A DNA stretch of 64,000 nt from positions 402,859-466,858 of the forward strand of contig DGNO01000005.1 of assembly GCA_002389665.1 (NCBI GenBank). The letters run 5' to 3'. Shown in pieces: positions 1 through 8,993 of the stretch. Each line of letters begins with the position of its first letter. Within the stretch, counting starts at the first letter, position 1. Made by a program: the position numbers and the translations under genes. Below the pieces are notes generated by a model. That model was given only the letters and a program-made list of their open reading frames with translations. It ran no database searches and had not been told where the DNA came from. The DNA comes from Rhodobiaceae bacterium UBA4490 (lineage in GTDB: Bacteria; Pseudomonadota; Alphaproteobacteria; Parvibaculales; Parvibaculaceae).

Positions 1-587
1 AGCGCGAGCCCGCCCGAAACCTTCATGCCGCTGAGGATATGGGGCAGGGCGGCGGGAAGCTGCAGGCCCCAAAGCGTCTGCCAGCGGCTTGCCCCGTAAA
101 GGCGGAAAAGATCGCGCAGATTGTGATCGACCGAGCGCAGGCCGAGCACGCTGTTGGAGAGAACGGGAAAGAAGGCGACGATCCAGGCGAGAATGAGAAG
201 CGCAAGTTCCACATTGTCGAGCCCGACCCAGATGAGAATGAGCGGGGCGATGGCGACGACGGGCGTGACCTGCAAAATCACCGCATAAGGAAAGAAGGCG
301 GTTTCCACCACCCGGCTCTGGGAAAAGAGCACGGCAAGGCCGACGCCGCTCACTGTGGCCAGAAGAAAGGCGGCGAGCGTGACCTTCAGTGTCACCCAGG
401 CGGAAAGGAAAAGCGATCCGGCATGGGCGACAAGCGCTTCGCCAATGCGGCTGGGGGCCGGGAGAATGAATTCGGGCAGGTCTTGTGCGCGCACCGCCCA
501 TTCCCAGACCCCGAGAAAGAGGAGGCCAACAAGCAGCGGCAATGCCCAGCCCAAAAGGCGCGCGGAAGAAGAAGAGGAAAAGCTCAT
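1..587 (-). CDS. NitT/TauT-family ABC transporter permease (5' part; runs off window)
   Basis: Inner-membrane permease of an ABC importer that would pass its substrate from the binding protein at 1330-2379, powered by the ATPase at 584-1333. Reading the minus strand from ATG at 587 gives about 195 codons with no stop before the window edge, so the C-terminus is missing. Seen: an N-terminal hydrophobic segment (LLVGLLFLGVWEW), a PAPSRIGEAL stretch typical of SsuC/TauC-type permeases, several more hydrophobic segments, and the start of the cytoplasmic coupling loop (LYGASRWQTLW... LPAALPHILSG), which is the EAA-like motif. Start and ATPase stop overlap as ATGA, so the two are translationally coupled. 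Substrate unknown. Confidence 0.9.
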   Translation of the reverse strand, partial: MSFSSSSSARLLGWALPLLVGLLFLGVWEWAVRAQDLPEFILPAPSRIGEALVAHAGSLFLSAWVTLKVTLAAFLLATVSGVGLAVLFSQSRVVETAFFPYAVILQVTPVVAIAPLILIWVGLDNVELALLILAWIVAFFPVLSNSVLGLRSVDHNLRDLFRLYGASRWQTLWGLQLPAALPHILSGMKVSGGLA

Positions 588-1333
588 GCCGCGCTCCTGC
601 CGCGCAAGGCGGCGCTGACTTTTTTGGCCTGCTCGAAAAAGAGCTGGCTGTCGCGGAAGGCCTGGCCGCGCGGAAAGCCGCCCTCGATGGGCAGGTCGGC
701 TTTAAGGCGCCCGTCTTCGTTCATGATGAGGACGCGCTCGGACAGATAGACCGCTTCATAAACCGAATGGGTGACAAAGATGACGGTCCAGCCCTGCTCG
801 TTCCAAAGCGTGAGAAGATCGTCATCGAGCTTTTCCCGCGTCAACTCGTCAAGCGCGGCGAACGGCTCGTCCATGAAAAGCACGGTGGGTTCCATGACAA
901 GCGCGCGGGCGATGGAAACGCGCATCCGCATGCCCCCCGATAGCTCGCGCGGCATGGCATGGGCCGCCTTGCCGAGCCCGACACGGGAAAGCGCTTCCAT
1001 GATGCGGGCGCGCGCGTCTTCGGCGGAAATGCCTTTCAGCTTGAGCGGCAGATGCACATTCTCGAAAACATCGGCCCAGGGCATGAGCGTTGCGTCTTGA
1101 AAAACGAACCCGGCTTCGGGCCGCGCGCCGCCTGCCCAGGAGAGCGTGCCCGTGCTGGGGCTGAGGAGCCCCGCCATGAGACGGAGCAGCGTGCTCTTGC
1201 CGCAGCCTGAAGGGCCGACCAGCGAGACGAATTCGCCCCGGCCGATCTCAAGGTCGATGCTGGAAAGAGCTTCTGTCCCGCCCTGATAGGTCTTGCCGAC
1301 CCCTTCGATTTGCAAAAGCCCGGCTTTGCTCAT
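584..1333 (-). CDS. NitT/TauT-family ABC transporter ATP-binding protein
   Basis: Cytoplasmic ATPase subunit of 249 residues, the usual length for SsuB/TauB-like subunits. Seen: Walker A GPSGCGKST (around residues 40-48), Q-loop region (FVFQDATLMPW), ABC signature ELSGGM, Walker B VLFMDEPFAALDE, and switch histidine in FVTHSVYEA. Its ATG overlaps the end of the binding-protein gene by 4 bases and its stop overlaps the permease start, so the three transporter genes form one tight minus-strand operon. By family it energises import of small sulfonates, nitrate, or thiamine-pyrimidine-like compounds; the sequence alone does not decide among these. Confidence 0.95.
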   Translation of the reverse strand: MSKAGLLQIEGVGKTYQGGTEALSSIDLEIGRGEFVSLVGPSGCGKSTLLRLMAGLLSPSTGTLSWAGGARPEAGFVFQDATLMPWADVFENVHLPLKLKGISAEDARARIMEALSRVGLGKAAHAMPRELSGGMRMRVSIARALVMEPTVLFMDEPFAALDELTREKLDDDLLTLWNEQGWTVIFVTHSVYEAVYLSERVLIMNEDGRLKADLPIEGGFPRGQAFRDSQLFFEQAKKVSAALRGRSAA

Positions 1334-2379
1334 TCGGCAAGTCCGCGCTGATAATCGAGCCCGTAGCCATTATTGATGAAGTGCAGGGTGTAAGCCTCTT
1401 TGTAATCGAGGGCGGGGTCGTAAACCCCTTCGCGCGCCATGAGCTCGAAAAATTCTTTCCAGCGTTTATCGCTCATCGCGCCGATGCCGAGCTCTGCCGT
1501 CTCGCCTGAATCGACGATGCCGTAGGCCTGCAGTTTTTCCACGGCCTGGGCGAGCACGTCTTCGCTCATTTCCGGATTGTCTTCGAGGATCAGCGCGTTG
1601 CCGGGGGCGGGGTCGTCGTAAAGATAACTGATCCAGCCTTTGATCGTTGCATCGACAAAGGCTTGCACCACCTCCGGCTCTTTCTCGATCAAACTGTCGG
1701 GCGCGAGCACGAAGGCGCCGTAGCCCGGATAGCCGTAATCGGAAAGGAGGAAGACTTGCGGCTCAAAACCACCTTGCCTTTCGATGAGATAAGGCTCGGA
1801 GGAAAGATAGCCCTGCTGAATGGCATCTGGGTCGGAAAGAAAGGGCGCGAGGTTGAAGGTGTATTTACGGATCTGCGTATCCTCGAAACCGTATTTCGCG
1901 CGCAGCCAGATCCAGAATGCGCTGATCGTCGCGTCGGCGACCATGATGGGCTTGCCCTTCATGTCGGCGATGGACTGAATGTCTTCGCGCGGATGGGTGA
2001 TGAGTACTTGCGGATCTTTTTGAAAGCTCGCCATGACCGCTTTCATCTTCGCGCCCGCCGCGATCGTGTTGAGCGGAATGAAACTGTTCGAACCCATGCC
2101 CATATCGACCGCGCCCGCGGCGATGAGCTGGGGCACGTTGACGCCCGGCCCGCCCTGGCGGATCGTCACATCGAGCCCGGCATCTTCATAAAAGCCCATG
2201 GCTTTCGCCTGATAGAAGCCGCCCTGTTCGGCCTGCGCTTTCCAGTCCGTCACGAAAGTAACCTCGCGCAAGCCGCTTTCCGCGCCCGGGGCGGGCGCAT
2301 CCTCGCGCGCGAAGAGAAAAGCAAGCAGCGCGGCGGCGGCAACAACAATCCCGGCACCGACAAGAACGGATCGGTTCAT
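1330..2379 (-). CDS. ABC transporter substrate-binding protein, NMT1/THI5-like
   Basis: Periplasmic or lipid-anchored solute-binding protein of 349 residues for the adjacent ABC importer. Seen: an N-terminal hydrophobic anchor (VLVGAGIVVAAAALLAFLF), then the NMT1/SsuA-like opening TDWKAQAEQGGFYQAKAMG followed by FYEDAGLDV and GGPGVNVPQLIAAGAVDMG, the ligand-lobe pattern of this family. I prefer the ATG at 2379 over 2391 because a GGGGGA element lies about five bases upstream and the anchor then starts at residue 4. The GGFYQAKAMGFY region resembles proteins binding thiamine-pyrimidine precursors, but the ligand cannot be assigned. The gene follows the HPP-family gene by roughly 75 bases on the same strand. 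Confidence 0.9.
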   Translation of the reverse strand: MNRSVLVGAGIVVAAAALLAFLFAREDAPAPGAESGLREVTFVTDWKAQAEQGGFYQAKAMGFYEDAGLDVTIRQGGPGVNVPQLIAAGAVDMGMGSNSFIPLNTIAAGAKMKAVMASFQKDPQVLITHPREDIQSIADMKGKPIMVADATISAFWIWLRAKYGFEDTQIRKYTFNLAPFLSDPDAIQQGYLSSEPYLIERQGGFEPQVFLLSDYGYPGYGAFVLAPDSLIEKEPEVVQAFVDATIKGWISYLYDDPAPGNALILEDNPEMSEDVLAQAVEKLQAYGIVDSGETAELGIGAMSDKRWKEFFELMAREGVYDPALDYKEAYTLHFINNGYGLDYQRGLAE

Positions 2380-2455
2380 GACATCCCCCATGACCAGATG
2401 AGCGGCCAGTTTAGCAGTTTCTTATGTGCAGAAGATAGAGCGCGCGGGGCGGACG

Positions 2456-3259
2456 TCAGGAGGCGCGTTTGAGCGCTGGGCGGGCGGCGGGCTTTTGTGA
2501 CGCGGCGGCGCGGGCATGCACGCGCGCTTCCACGTCCCTGATCAGCGTTTCGATGTCCTCAGGGCTCACATCCAGAAAATCGCCGTAATCGCCCAGCACC
2601 GCCTCGATGTCCTCATGAGTGAAGGCAAGAGGCTCCTGGCCCGCCGGTTTGCCATGCGGCGCAGGGGCGGCATGGGGATAGGAATGGCGCGTGGCATTGT
2701 TGAAGGCAAGCGCGGTCAAAAGCAGAAGTGCGGAATTCGCCGCCACCGGGAAAAGCGCGAACATGAAGCCCGCGCCGAAAATATCAGGCCCGCCGAGCGT
2801 GGCCGTCAGCGCCACTGCGCCGCCCGGCGGGTGCAGGCAGCGGCAGGCGGCCATGAGACCGATGGCGCCCGCAACCCCGAAAGCCGCGCTTAAAACCGGA
2901 TCGCCGAAAATCTTCACTGCGCAAATACCGACCAGCGCCGAGAGCACATTGCCCCCCATGATGGACCAGGGCTGGGCCAAGGGACTGGCGGGCACCGCGA
3001 ATAAAAGCACGGCGGAGGCGCCCATCGGCGCGATAAGATAGGCGCTGCCCGCGCTTGAAACGCCGAGCCAATATTGGGAAAGCAGGCCGGTCACGAAAAT
3101 GCCGGTCAGCGCGCCTGCGACCGCGCGCCATTTTTCCGCGCCTGGCAATTGCGGCGCGTCGGGCACGGCATGACGGAGAAACCGGGCAAACGCCCCGGCA
3201 GTGATACGGCGCACGGAAATGTCCATGAATGCGGGCCCGCCACCACGAAGGGCCTTCAT
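2456..3259 (-). CDS. HPP family membrane protein
   Basis: Integral membrane protein of the HPP family. Seen: the diagnostic CRCLHPPGGAVALTATLGG motif preceded by several hydrophobic helices (AGSAYLIAPMGASAVLLF; WSIMGGNVLSALVGICAVKI) and followed by a last helix (PVAANSALLLLTALAFNN). The C-terminal 80 residues are hydrophilic with an acidic stretch (HEDIEAVLGDYGDFLDVS). Plant chloroplast members have been implicated in nitrite transport; bacterial roles are mostly unknown. It precedes the NitT/TauT-type ABC genes on the same strand, so an anion-uptake role is a reasonable inference only. The start is uncertain: the frame opens with a TTG at 3298, and ATGs at 3259 and 3226 are both possible; none has a clear ribosome-binding site. 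Confidence 0.88.
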   Translation of the reverse strand: MKALRGGGPAFMDISVRRITAGAFARFLRHAVPDAPQLPGAEKWRAVAGALTGIFVTGLLSQYWLGVSSAGSAYLIAPMGASAVLLFAVPASPLAQPWSIMGGNVLSALVGICAVKIFGDPVLSAAFGVAGAIGLMAACRCLHPPGGAVALTATLGGPDIFGAGFMFALFPVAANSALLLLTALAFNNATRHSYPHAAPAPHGKPAGQEPLAFTHEDIEAVLGDYGDFLDVSPEDIETLIRDVEARVHARAAASQKPAARPALKRAS

Positions 3260-3320
3260 CAGGCGGGCAGGACTAACCGATGGCGCCGCCCGCCGCAAGT
3301 CCCCCGCGCACCCGCCCGCT

Positions 3321-3842
3321 TTACATCGAAGCGCAGCGGGCCGCTTTCACGGCCTCTTGAAGGGCGGGAAGCTTGTCTTCGGAGGAAATCAGCGTGCGCA
3401 CCAGCGCGACGCCCTTGGCGGAAGGCGCAACGACGATGGGAATGCCTTTGGGGTCGGGCACGATCTGATCTTCGGTGACGAGAATAACCTCCACCTCATC
3501 GCGGGCGGCCTGGGTGTCGTTCACCGTGAAGAAATTATCCGTATTGGCCGCGAACATGGAAAGCGACCAATAGGTGTCGGGCACGGGCGCGGAAAATTTC
3601 ACCGGGCCCGAGGTCAGATCATAAGCGCAGATCGCATAAAGAAGATCGGGGCTCGGGCGCACCACGCCGCGCGCCTCGGCGCTGGCGCGGGGACCGGCGG
3701 TCATTTTATTCGCGCCTTCGCTTTCCGTAACACGCTCATGCAGCACGCCCATGACGACATGCGGATAGGCGAGGATCGCGGAAATATGAAAGAGCACGGC
3801 CAGCACCAGCGTGCCGGCGATCCAGAAAGGCCAGCTTTTCAT
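3321..3842 (-). CDS. DUF1254 domain-containing protein
   Basis: A 173-residue exported or membrane-anchored protein. Seen: an N-terminal hydrophobic segment (FWIAGTLVLAVLFHISAIL) followed by HVVMGVLHERV and a YAICAYDLTSGPVKFSAPVPD segment typical of the DUF1254 family, then TYWSLSMFAANTDNFFTVND. Its start overlaps the stop of the DUF1214 gene (ATGA at 3839-3842). Such split DUF1214/DUF1254 pairs are common in alphaproteobacteria, while in other bacteria the two domains are fused in one longer protein. Function unknown; the two products probably work together in the periplasm or at the inner membrane. Confidence 0.85.
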   Translation of the reverse strand: MKSWPFWIAGTLVLAVLFHISAILAYPHVVMGVLHERVTESEGANKMTAGPRASAEARGVVRPSPDLLYAICAYDLTSGPVKFSAPVPDTYWSLSMFAANTDNFFTVNDTQAARDEVEVILVTEDQIVPDPKGIPIVVAPSAKGVALVRTLISSEDKLPALQEAVKAARCASM

Positions 3843-4447
3843 CGGCAGCGCTCCTTCGTGACGGTCGGCAGGGTGAGGTCTTGCGGGGCGGCGGCAACTT
3901 CGGGCCCCGGATTATAAAGCCGCAAGGTCAGCGAGAAGGAGGCGCCGTCGCCGCCTTCATATCCCGTCGGCACAAAATCGCCCTTGGCGCTTTCCGCTTC
4001 TTCTCCAGGGCCGACGGTGAAAAGAAAACGCTCATTCGTCCAGGTGACGGTGTTCATCGCCGCGGAATATTTATCCGCCTTGTTGGGGATAAGGTAATGG
4101 TCCGCGCCGTAAGCGGTGATGGACCACCAGCGCGTGGGCAGCTTGCCGCCGGAGACGACATAGGCGCAGTTAGTTTTCAGCGCCGCGCCGGAATCATCCG
4201 TAAAGGCGGTGAAGTAAATCGTTTCGGATTTGGAAAGCGCGAGCAGGCCCTGCCGCGCGACGGCGGCGCGGATGTAAGGGTCGGCGGCGGGGGAGCCGAT
4301 GGCAAGGTTGGTGTGCCAGGCGCCATTTTGCGCCGCGCCCCCGAAACCGATGCGCCCCAGCCCGCCATCAACGATCCACCAGGCCGAGCCCACGCCGAGC
4401 GCCAGTGCCACGAGCAAGGCGGCGATCAGTTTTCCTGCGAGTTTCAA
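3839..4447 (-). CDS. DUF1214 domain-containing protein
   Basis: A 202-residue protein with an N-terminal signal or anchor (LIAALLVALALGVGSAWWIV) and a predicted beta-rich DUF1214 domain. Seen: SETIYFTAFTDDSG, a conserved-looking WWSITAYGADHYLIPNKADK segment, and FSLTLRLYNPGPEV near the C-terminus, which is the DUF1214 signature region. It lies 17 bases after the penicillin-binding protein gene and is translationally coupled to the DUF1254 gene, so all three may be cotranscribed. No enzymatic residues can be named. Confidence 0.85.
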   Translation of the reverse strand: MKLAGKLIAALLVALALGVGSAWWIVDGGLGRIGFGGAAQNGAWHTNLAIGSPAADPYIRAAVARQGLLALSKSETIYFTAFTDDSGAALKTNCAYVVSGGKLPTRWWSITAYGADHYLIPNKADKYSAAMNTVTWTNERFLFTVGPGEEAESAKGDFVPTGYEGGDGASFSLTLRLYNPGPEVAAAPQDLTLPTVTKERCR

Positions 4448-4464
4448 TCCCCCATCTCCCCTTT

Positions 4465-6474
4465 TTATCTTACCCTAATCGTTTCCCCGCCCTGGCGAAA
4501 GCGCGTCGTCCGGCCCGCGCTCACAGGCGGGGCGGAGCGGAAAAGAGCGGAGAGCTGGCGGAAATATTCCTGTTCCTTGCCCTGACGGGCTACCACGGGC
4601 GCCCGCCGGACGCCGGGAAGGGCGATGCGCGGCAGGCCGCGGTGAATGTCGTTCATGTAAGCGCTCCAGGTGCTGGCCGCGATGCCGCCGCCGCTCGCCC
4701 CTTCGCCCGGCGAGCTGTCATCGTTTCCGAACCAGATGCCGGTCACATATTGATGGGTGTAACCGATGAACCAGGCATCGCGGTTGTTCTGGCTGGTGCC
4801 GGTTTTGCCCGCCGCCATGCGCCGCCCGAGGCTGGCGCGCGTGCCTGTGCCTTCCGCGATCACCTGATGGAGCATATGGGTCATGTCCCGCGCGCGCCGG
4901 GCGGAAATGATCTGGCGCGGCTCTTCCTTGCGCTCGTAAAGCACGATGCCGGACGGCGTCGAAATTTCCGTAATGCCCCAAGGCTCTGCGCCTTTCCCGT
5001 CCGCGGCGAAGGGAAGATAAGCGCCGGTCAGTTCCACAAGTGTTACCTCCGAAGCGCCGAGCGCAAGGGAAGGAAGCGCGGCGATCGGGCTTTTGATGCC
5101 GAGCTGGCGCGCGGTGGCGATCACCTTGCCGCGGCCGACTTGCTCGGTCAGCCGCACGGCGACGGTGTTGAGCGAATGTTTGAAGGCGGTGAGAAGCGTG
5201 ACGGGACCCCAATAGCGCCCGGCGCTGTTTTCCGGCTGCCAGCCGTGAATGTCCACCGGCTCGTCGATCATGATGGACGAGGGGCCGAAACCGTTTTTAA
5301 GGGCGGTGAGATAAATTACCGGCTTGAAGGCGGAGCCCGGCTGGCGCTTGGCTTGAGCGGCGCGGTTGAACTGGCTGTCGAGATAAGAGCGCCCGCCCAC
5401 CATGGCTTTGACCGCCCCGTCCCGCGCAAGGGTGAGCAGCGCGCCTTGTTCGATATTCACGGCGGGCCCTTGATCGGCCAATGCCTTTTCCATGGCCGCT
5501 TCGGCTTTGCGCTGCATGGCGCCGTCGAGCGTTGTGCGGATGATGATCGTGCCGTCGGCAGGCGGGATGAGAGCGCGGGCTTCTTCCAAAATCCAGTCGA
5601 CGAAATAATGCGTGCCGAGGCGGTCTTCGCGCACGACGATTTCAGCAGGCTCGGCGCGGGCGGCGAAAACCTCGCCATTCGTTAGCGAACCGGTTTCCAC
5701 CAGAAGCTGCAGCACATAGTCGGCACGGGCCTGCGCGCGCTTGAGATCGTTAGTGGGCGCAAAACGGCTCGGCGCTTTGGGCAGGCCGGCAAGAAGCGCG
5801 GCCTCTGCAAGCGTGACGTCCGAGACGGGTTTGTTGAAATAGAAGCGGGAGGCCGCTTCCACGCCGTAGGTGCCTGCGCCGAGATAAATGCGGTTCAGAT
5901 AGACGGAGAGAATTTCGTCTTTCGTGTAATGGGATTCCAGCCAGAGCGTGATCAGCGCTTCTTGGAATTTGCGCGCGACCGTGCGCTCGGAGGAAAGATA
6001 AAGGTTCTTGGCAAGCTGCTGAGTGATGGTCGAGCCGCCTTCGACGAAGGCGCCGGCCTGCAGATTGCGCCAGGCGGCGCGCAGGATGCCGCGAATGTCG
6101 AAGCCGCTATGAGAATAAAAGCGCTGATCCTCGGCGGCAAGAAAAGCCTGAATGAGATAAGGCGGCATCTCCTCAAGTGGTACGATGTCGGCATAACGCC
6201 CGCCGCGCGTCGCAAGCTCTTTGCCATCCGCGTCGAGCACCATGGCGGCGCGCTGATCGAGAAGCTGGGGATTGTCGATCTGCTTTTGCAGATGCGGCAC
6301 AAGCAAGAAGACGAGAAAGCCGAGCGCGATGGTGAGCGCCATGAAAGAGAAAGACAGAAGCGAGACCCAGCGGCGCAGGCGCGCGCGGGCCCGCCCGCCC
6401 TCATGTCCGGGCGGGGACGGTCTGTCTCTTTCCGGCCCGCTTTCGGGCCAGCCATCTTGCGGTTTCTCCGCCAT
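4465..6474 (-). CDS. Class A penicillin-binding protein (PBP1a family)
   Basis: Bifunctional peptidoglycan synthase of 669 residues acting at the outer face of the inner membrane. Domains in order: a short cytoplasmic Pro/Arg-rich tail, one membrane helix ([21 protein letters not shown], about residues 39-59), a glycosyltransferase-51 domain with catalytic [12 protein letters not shown] and [13 protein letters not shown], and a transpeptidase domain with SAFKP (the acylated serine), SLNT as the SxN motif, and [13 protein letters not shown]. The start at 6474 has a good ribosome-binding site (GAGGGGA). It is shorter than E. coli PBP1a and ends soon after the transpeptidase domain, as in many alphaproteobacterial PBP1-type enzymes. 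It is the first gene of the minus-strand run and is divergent from the YcgN-type gene. Confidence 0.95.
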   Translation of the reverse strand: MAEKPQDGWPESGPERDRPSPPGHEGGRARARLRRWVSLLSFSFMALTIALGFLVFLLVPHLQKQIDNPQLLDQRAAMVLDADGKELATRGGRYADIVPLEEMPPYLIQAFLAAEDQRFYSHSGFDIRGILRAAWRNLQAGAFVEGGSTITQQLAKNLYLSSERTVARKFQEALITLWLESHYTKDEILSVYLNRIYLGAGTYGVEAASRFYFNKPVSDVTLAEAALLAGLPKAPSRFAPTNDLKRAQARADYVLQLLVETGSLTNGEVFAARAEPAEIVVREDRLGTHYFVDWILEEARALIPPADGTIIIRTTLDGAMQRKAEAAMEKALADQGPAVNIEQGALLTLARDGAVKAMVGGRSYLDSQFNRAAQAKRQPGSAFKPVIYLTALKNGFGPSSIMIDEPVDIHGWQPENSAGRYWGPVTLLTAFKHSLNTVAVRLTEQVGRGKVIATARQLGIKSPIAALPSLALGASEVTLVELTGAYLPFAADGKGAEPWGITEISTPSGIVLYERKEEPRQIISARRARDMTHMLHQVIAEGTGTRASLGRRMAAGKTGTSQNNRDAWFIGYTHQYVTGIWFGNDDSSPGEGASGGGIAASTWSAYMNDIHRGLPRIALPGVRRAPVVARQGKEQEYFRQLSALFRSAPPVSAGRTTRFRQGGETIRVR

Positions 6475-6606
6475 TTCCCCTCACTTCTGGGCCGCCCTGT
6501 GCCAATGTGGCACGAAAGGCGGGCTGGACATGCGCCCATGAAGGGAATTAAGCAATCGCCATGCCCCGGCATGACGGCGGAAACGGGACCTGAAGTGAGC
6601 CCTGAC

Positions 6607-7089
6607 ATGAGTAAAGACGCGGGCGCGCCTTTCTGGCAGCGCAAAGCCCTGGACGAGATGAGCCGGGCGGAGTGGGAATCCCTCTGCGACGGCTGCGCGA
6701 AATGCTGCCTCGTCAAACTGGAAGACGAGGACACCGCCGAAATCCTTTATACGGATGTGGTCTGTCATCTCCTCGACTGCGAGGCGTGCGCCTGCACCGA
6801 TTATAAGAACCGCTCGGTGCGCGTGCCGACCTGCGTGACCTTGACGCCGGACAATCTGAAAGACCTCGACTGGATGCCGGACACCTGCGCTTATAAATTG
6901 CTGCGCGACGGTAAGGACCTGCCCTGGTGGCATCCGCTTGTCTCGGGCGAGCGGGAAAGCGTGCATCTGGCCGGCATCTCCGTGCGCGGCAAGGTCCTCT
7001 CGGAAGAAGAGGTGACGGATGACGAACTCGACGGGCGCATCGTCTCCTGGCCGCATTATGACGGGCTGAGCGGCGACGATGATGAGTGA
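6607..7089 (+). CDS. YcgN-family cysteine-cluster protein (UPF0260)
   Basis: A 160-residue cytoplasmic protein closely resembling E. coli YcgN. Seen: [20 protein letters not shown] near the N-terminus, CDGCAKCC, further cysteines in [10 protein letters not shown] and [12 protein letters not shown], then DTCAYKLL and [10 protein letters not shown]. The cysteine spacing suggests zinc or iron-sulfur binding. The frame is open upstream with ATGs at 6538 and 6571; 6607 is chosen because the homologous N-terminus begins there. Role unknown. It is followed by a terminator-like hairpin at 7194-7218. Confidence 0.92.
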   Translation: MSKDAGAPFWQRKALDEMSRAEWESLCDGCAKCCLVKLEDEDTAEILYTDVVCHLLDCEACACTDYKNRSVRVPTCVTLTPDNLKDLDWMPDTCAYKLLRDGKDLPWWHPLVSGERESVHLAGISVRGKVLSEEEVTDDELDGRIVSWPHYDGLSGDDDE

Positions 7090-7113
7090 GCCGCATTTAT
7101 TTTCGCGTGCCTC

Positions 7114-7141
7114 TTGAAAGTGAAACGCTGCGTTCTTATCT
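7114..7141 (+). promoter_or_regulatory. Candidate sigma70-type promoter upstream of the GTA cluster
   Basis: TTGAAA at 7114-7119 and TTATCT at 7136-7141 are separated by 16 bases, a fair match to a housekeeping promoter. It lies 120 bases before terS, with the hairpin at 7194-7218 in between. Pattern match only. Confidence 0.25.
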
Positions 7142-7193
7142 CCAACCCATCTGGAAAATTGCATCCAGCGGCAGCGCGAAACGCGCAGCGACG

Positions 7194-7218
7194 AGGCAGC
7201 TTTAAGGCTGCCTTTTTT
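7194..7218 (+). terminator. Rho-independent terminator-like hairpin after the YcgN-type gene
   Basis: A perfect 7-bp stem (7194-7200 with 7207-7213) and a 6-base loop are followed by a run of T to 7218. It would end transcription from the gene ending at 7089 and insulates the GTA cluster, or acts as an attenuator if the cluster promoter lies upstream of it. Confidence 0.75.
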
Positions 7219-7260
7219 ATTGCCCGGTGCACGGGTTTCTTCAGGATCAGCAAACGGATT

Positions 7261-7779
7261 ATGAGCGGCACGCCGGAACATGACTGGGCGGCGATCAAAC
7301 GCGCCTGGGTGGAAGATAAACTCACGCCCAAGGAAATCGCGGCAGCTTATGGGCTGAGCTATCAAAAGCTCTCCGCGAGGGCGCGTACCGAAGGCTGGCG
7401 CAAGGGCGGGAGCGGGCGCGAGGGGAACGCGGAAAAGCCGCGCCCCGCCTCGACGCCGGGCCTGATGAAAAGGCTGCGGCAATTGCTCGAACGCCAGATC
7501 GAGGAAATCGAAAAAACCGAAAGCGAGGAAGCGGGGGCTGCGGCGCGCGAGCGCGATGCGCGCACGCTCTCCTCGCTCATCCGCACCATGGAAAAACTTC
7601 TGGAAATGCAGCGCGAGCGCGAGGCCCGCCGCAGAGCACGGAACGAGGAAAGGGGTGAGGATGCAGAGCTCTTGCGCGGGGAACTGGCACGCCGCCTCGC
7701 TCGCCTTGCACGAAGCACAGGTGAAAGAAACGTTTCTGGCGGGCCTGACAAAAAAGGAAGCGGCGTTCCTTCTCCATGA
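7261..7779 (+). CDS. GTA small terminase-like protein (TerS, g1-like)
   Basis: First gene of the GTA block, 172 residues. Seen: an N-terminal helix-turn-helix region (KLTPKEIAAAYGLSYQKLSA) of the kind that binds DNA in small terminases, then a long charged helical region rich in Glu and Arg (about residues 70-140) that could oligomerise as a coiled coil. In RcGTA the g1 product is the small terminase that helps load genomic DNA. The frame continues upstream to 7114, but ATG at 7261 gives a protein beginning just before the DNA-binding region. It overlaps the large terminase gene by 119 bases if that gene starts at 7661. The assignment rests on position plus the helix-turn-helix region. Confidence 0.75.
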   Translation: MSGTPEHDWAAIKRAWVEDKLTPKEIAAAYGLSYQKLSARARTEGWRKGGSGREGNAEKPRPASTPGLMKRLRQLLERQIEEIEKTESEEAGAAARERDARTLSSLIRTMEKLLEMQREREARRRARNEERGEDAELLRGELARRLARLARSTGERNVSGGPDKKGSGVPSP

Positions 7780-8974
7780 CTGGCGCTTTTGGGCGCGCCC
7801 CGACCAGTGGCCGCCGGAAGGAAGCTGGACGAGTTGGCTGGTGCTGGGCGGGCGGGGCGCCGGCAAAACACGCACGGGCGCCGAATGGGTGCGCGGCGAG
7901 GTGATGGCGGCGCGGCGCGGGCGGCTGGCGCTGATCGGGGAAACCTATCATGACGCGCGCGATGTGATGGTGGAGGGACCGTCGGGCTTGCGCGCCATCG
8001 GCCCGGTACGCGAGCGCCCGCGCTATGAGGCGGTACGCAGGCGGCTTCTTTGGGAAAACGGCGCGGTGGCGCAGCTTTTTTCGGCGAGCGATCCCGAAGC
8101 GCTGCGCGGGCCGCAATTCGACGGGGCCTGGTGCGATGAGCTGGCGAAATGGCGCCACGGGGAAGCGGCCTTCGACATGCTGCAATTTGGCCTGCGCCTC
8201 GGGGAAGACCCGCGCCAGGTGATCACGACGACGCCGCGCCCGGTGCCGCTTTTAAAAAGACTGCTCGCGGATGCGCGCTGCAAGGTGACGCGGGCGGCGA
8301 GCGCGGCGAACCGGGCGAACCTTGCGGACGGTTTCTTCGAGCGCATTGTCGCGCGCTATGAAGGAACACGGCTCGGGCGCCAGGAGCTTGAGGCGGAACT
8401 TCTGGAAGACAATCCCGATGCGCTCTGGTCGCGCGGGCTGATCGAGGCGGCGCGGGTGAGCGACGCCCCGCCGCTGACCCGCATCGTCGTGGCCGTTGAT
8501 CCGCCCGCAAGCAGCGGGGCGGGGGCGGATGAATGCGGCATCGTTGCGGCGGGCATGAGCGCGGGCGGGCATTTTTATGTGCTCGAAGATGCCTCGCGCG
8601 GCGGGCTCACCCCGCTTAACTGGGCAAGGCGGGCGGCGGGATTGTTCAATCGCCTCGACGCCGACCGGATCATCGCTGAGAGCAATCAGGGCGGAGAAAT
8701 GGTGGAAGCGGTGCTGCGCCAGGCAGCGCCCCATGTGCCGGTGAAACGCGTGCATGCGGCGCGCGGCAAACAGGCGCGGGCCGAGCCCGTCGCCGCGCTT
8801 TACGAGCGCGGGCTTGTGCATCATCTGGGCTGCTTCGCCCAATTGGAAGATCAGCTTTGCGAATGCGTGCCGGGCAAGGGCAAGGCAAGCCCGGACAGGC
8901 TCGACGCGCTCGTCTGGGCGCTGAGCGAGCTTGCCTTCAGCGCGGGCGGCGCGCCGCAAATCAGGCGGCTTTAA
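7661..8974 (+). CDS. GTA large terminase (TerL, g2-like)
   Basis: ATP-driven packaging motor and nuclease of the GTA capsid, 437 residues, normal for the family. Seen: the conserved entry DWRFWARPDQWPPEG, Walker A GGRGAGKT (residues 63-70), an FDGAWCDELAKW Walker-B-like segment, a TTTPRPVPLLK coupling motif, and a C-terminal RNase H-like nuclease domain with acidic residues in VVAVDPPASSG, IIAESNQGGEM and DRLDALVWAL. Start at 7661 is supported by a purine-rich GGGGTGAGG just upstream. In GTAs this enzyme packages random host DNA headfuls. Confidence 0.93.
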   Translation: MQSSCAGNWHAASLALHEAQVKETFLAGLTKKEAAFLLHDWRFWARPDQWPPEGSWTSWLVLGGRGAGKTRTGAEWVRGEVMAARRGRLALIGETYHDARDVMVEGPSGLRAIGPVRERPRYEAVRRRLLWENGAVAQLFSASDPEALRGPQFDGAWCDELAKWRHGEAAFDMLQFGLRLGEDPRQVITTTPRPVPLLKRLLADARCKVTRAASAANRANLADGFFERIVARYEGTRLGRQELEAELLEDNPDALWSRGLIEAARVSDAPPLTRIVVAVDPPASSGAGADECGIVAAGMSAGGHFYVLEDASRGGLTPLNWARRAAGLFNRLDADRIIAESNQGGEMVEAVLRQAAPHVPVKRVHAARGKQARAEPVAALYERGLVHHLGCFAQLEDQLCECVPGKGKASPDRLDALVWALSELAFSAGGAPQIRRL

Positions 8975-8993
8975 CGGAGATAAGGAGAAGCCG

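Noticed and set aside
7661..7779. 119-base overlap of terS and terL, at first read as a frameshift.
   Set aside because: Both frames are intact, terL has a proper ribosome-binding site at 7661, and the upstream extension of its frame from 7556 carries no TerL-like sequence.
6481..7875. 464-codon minus-strand frame spanning the YcgN-type gene, the terminator-like hairpin and the terS start.
   Set aside because: It crosses a terminator and two well-supported plus-strand genes, and its translation shows no domain.
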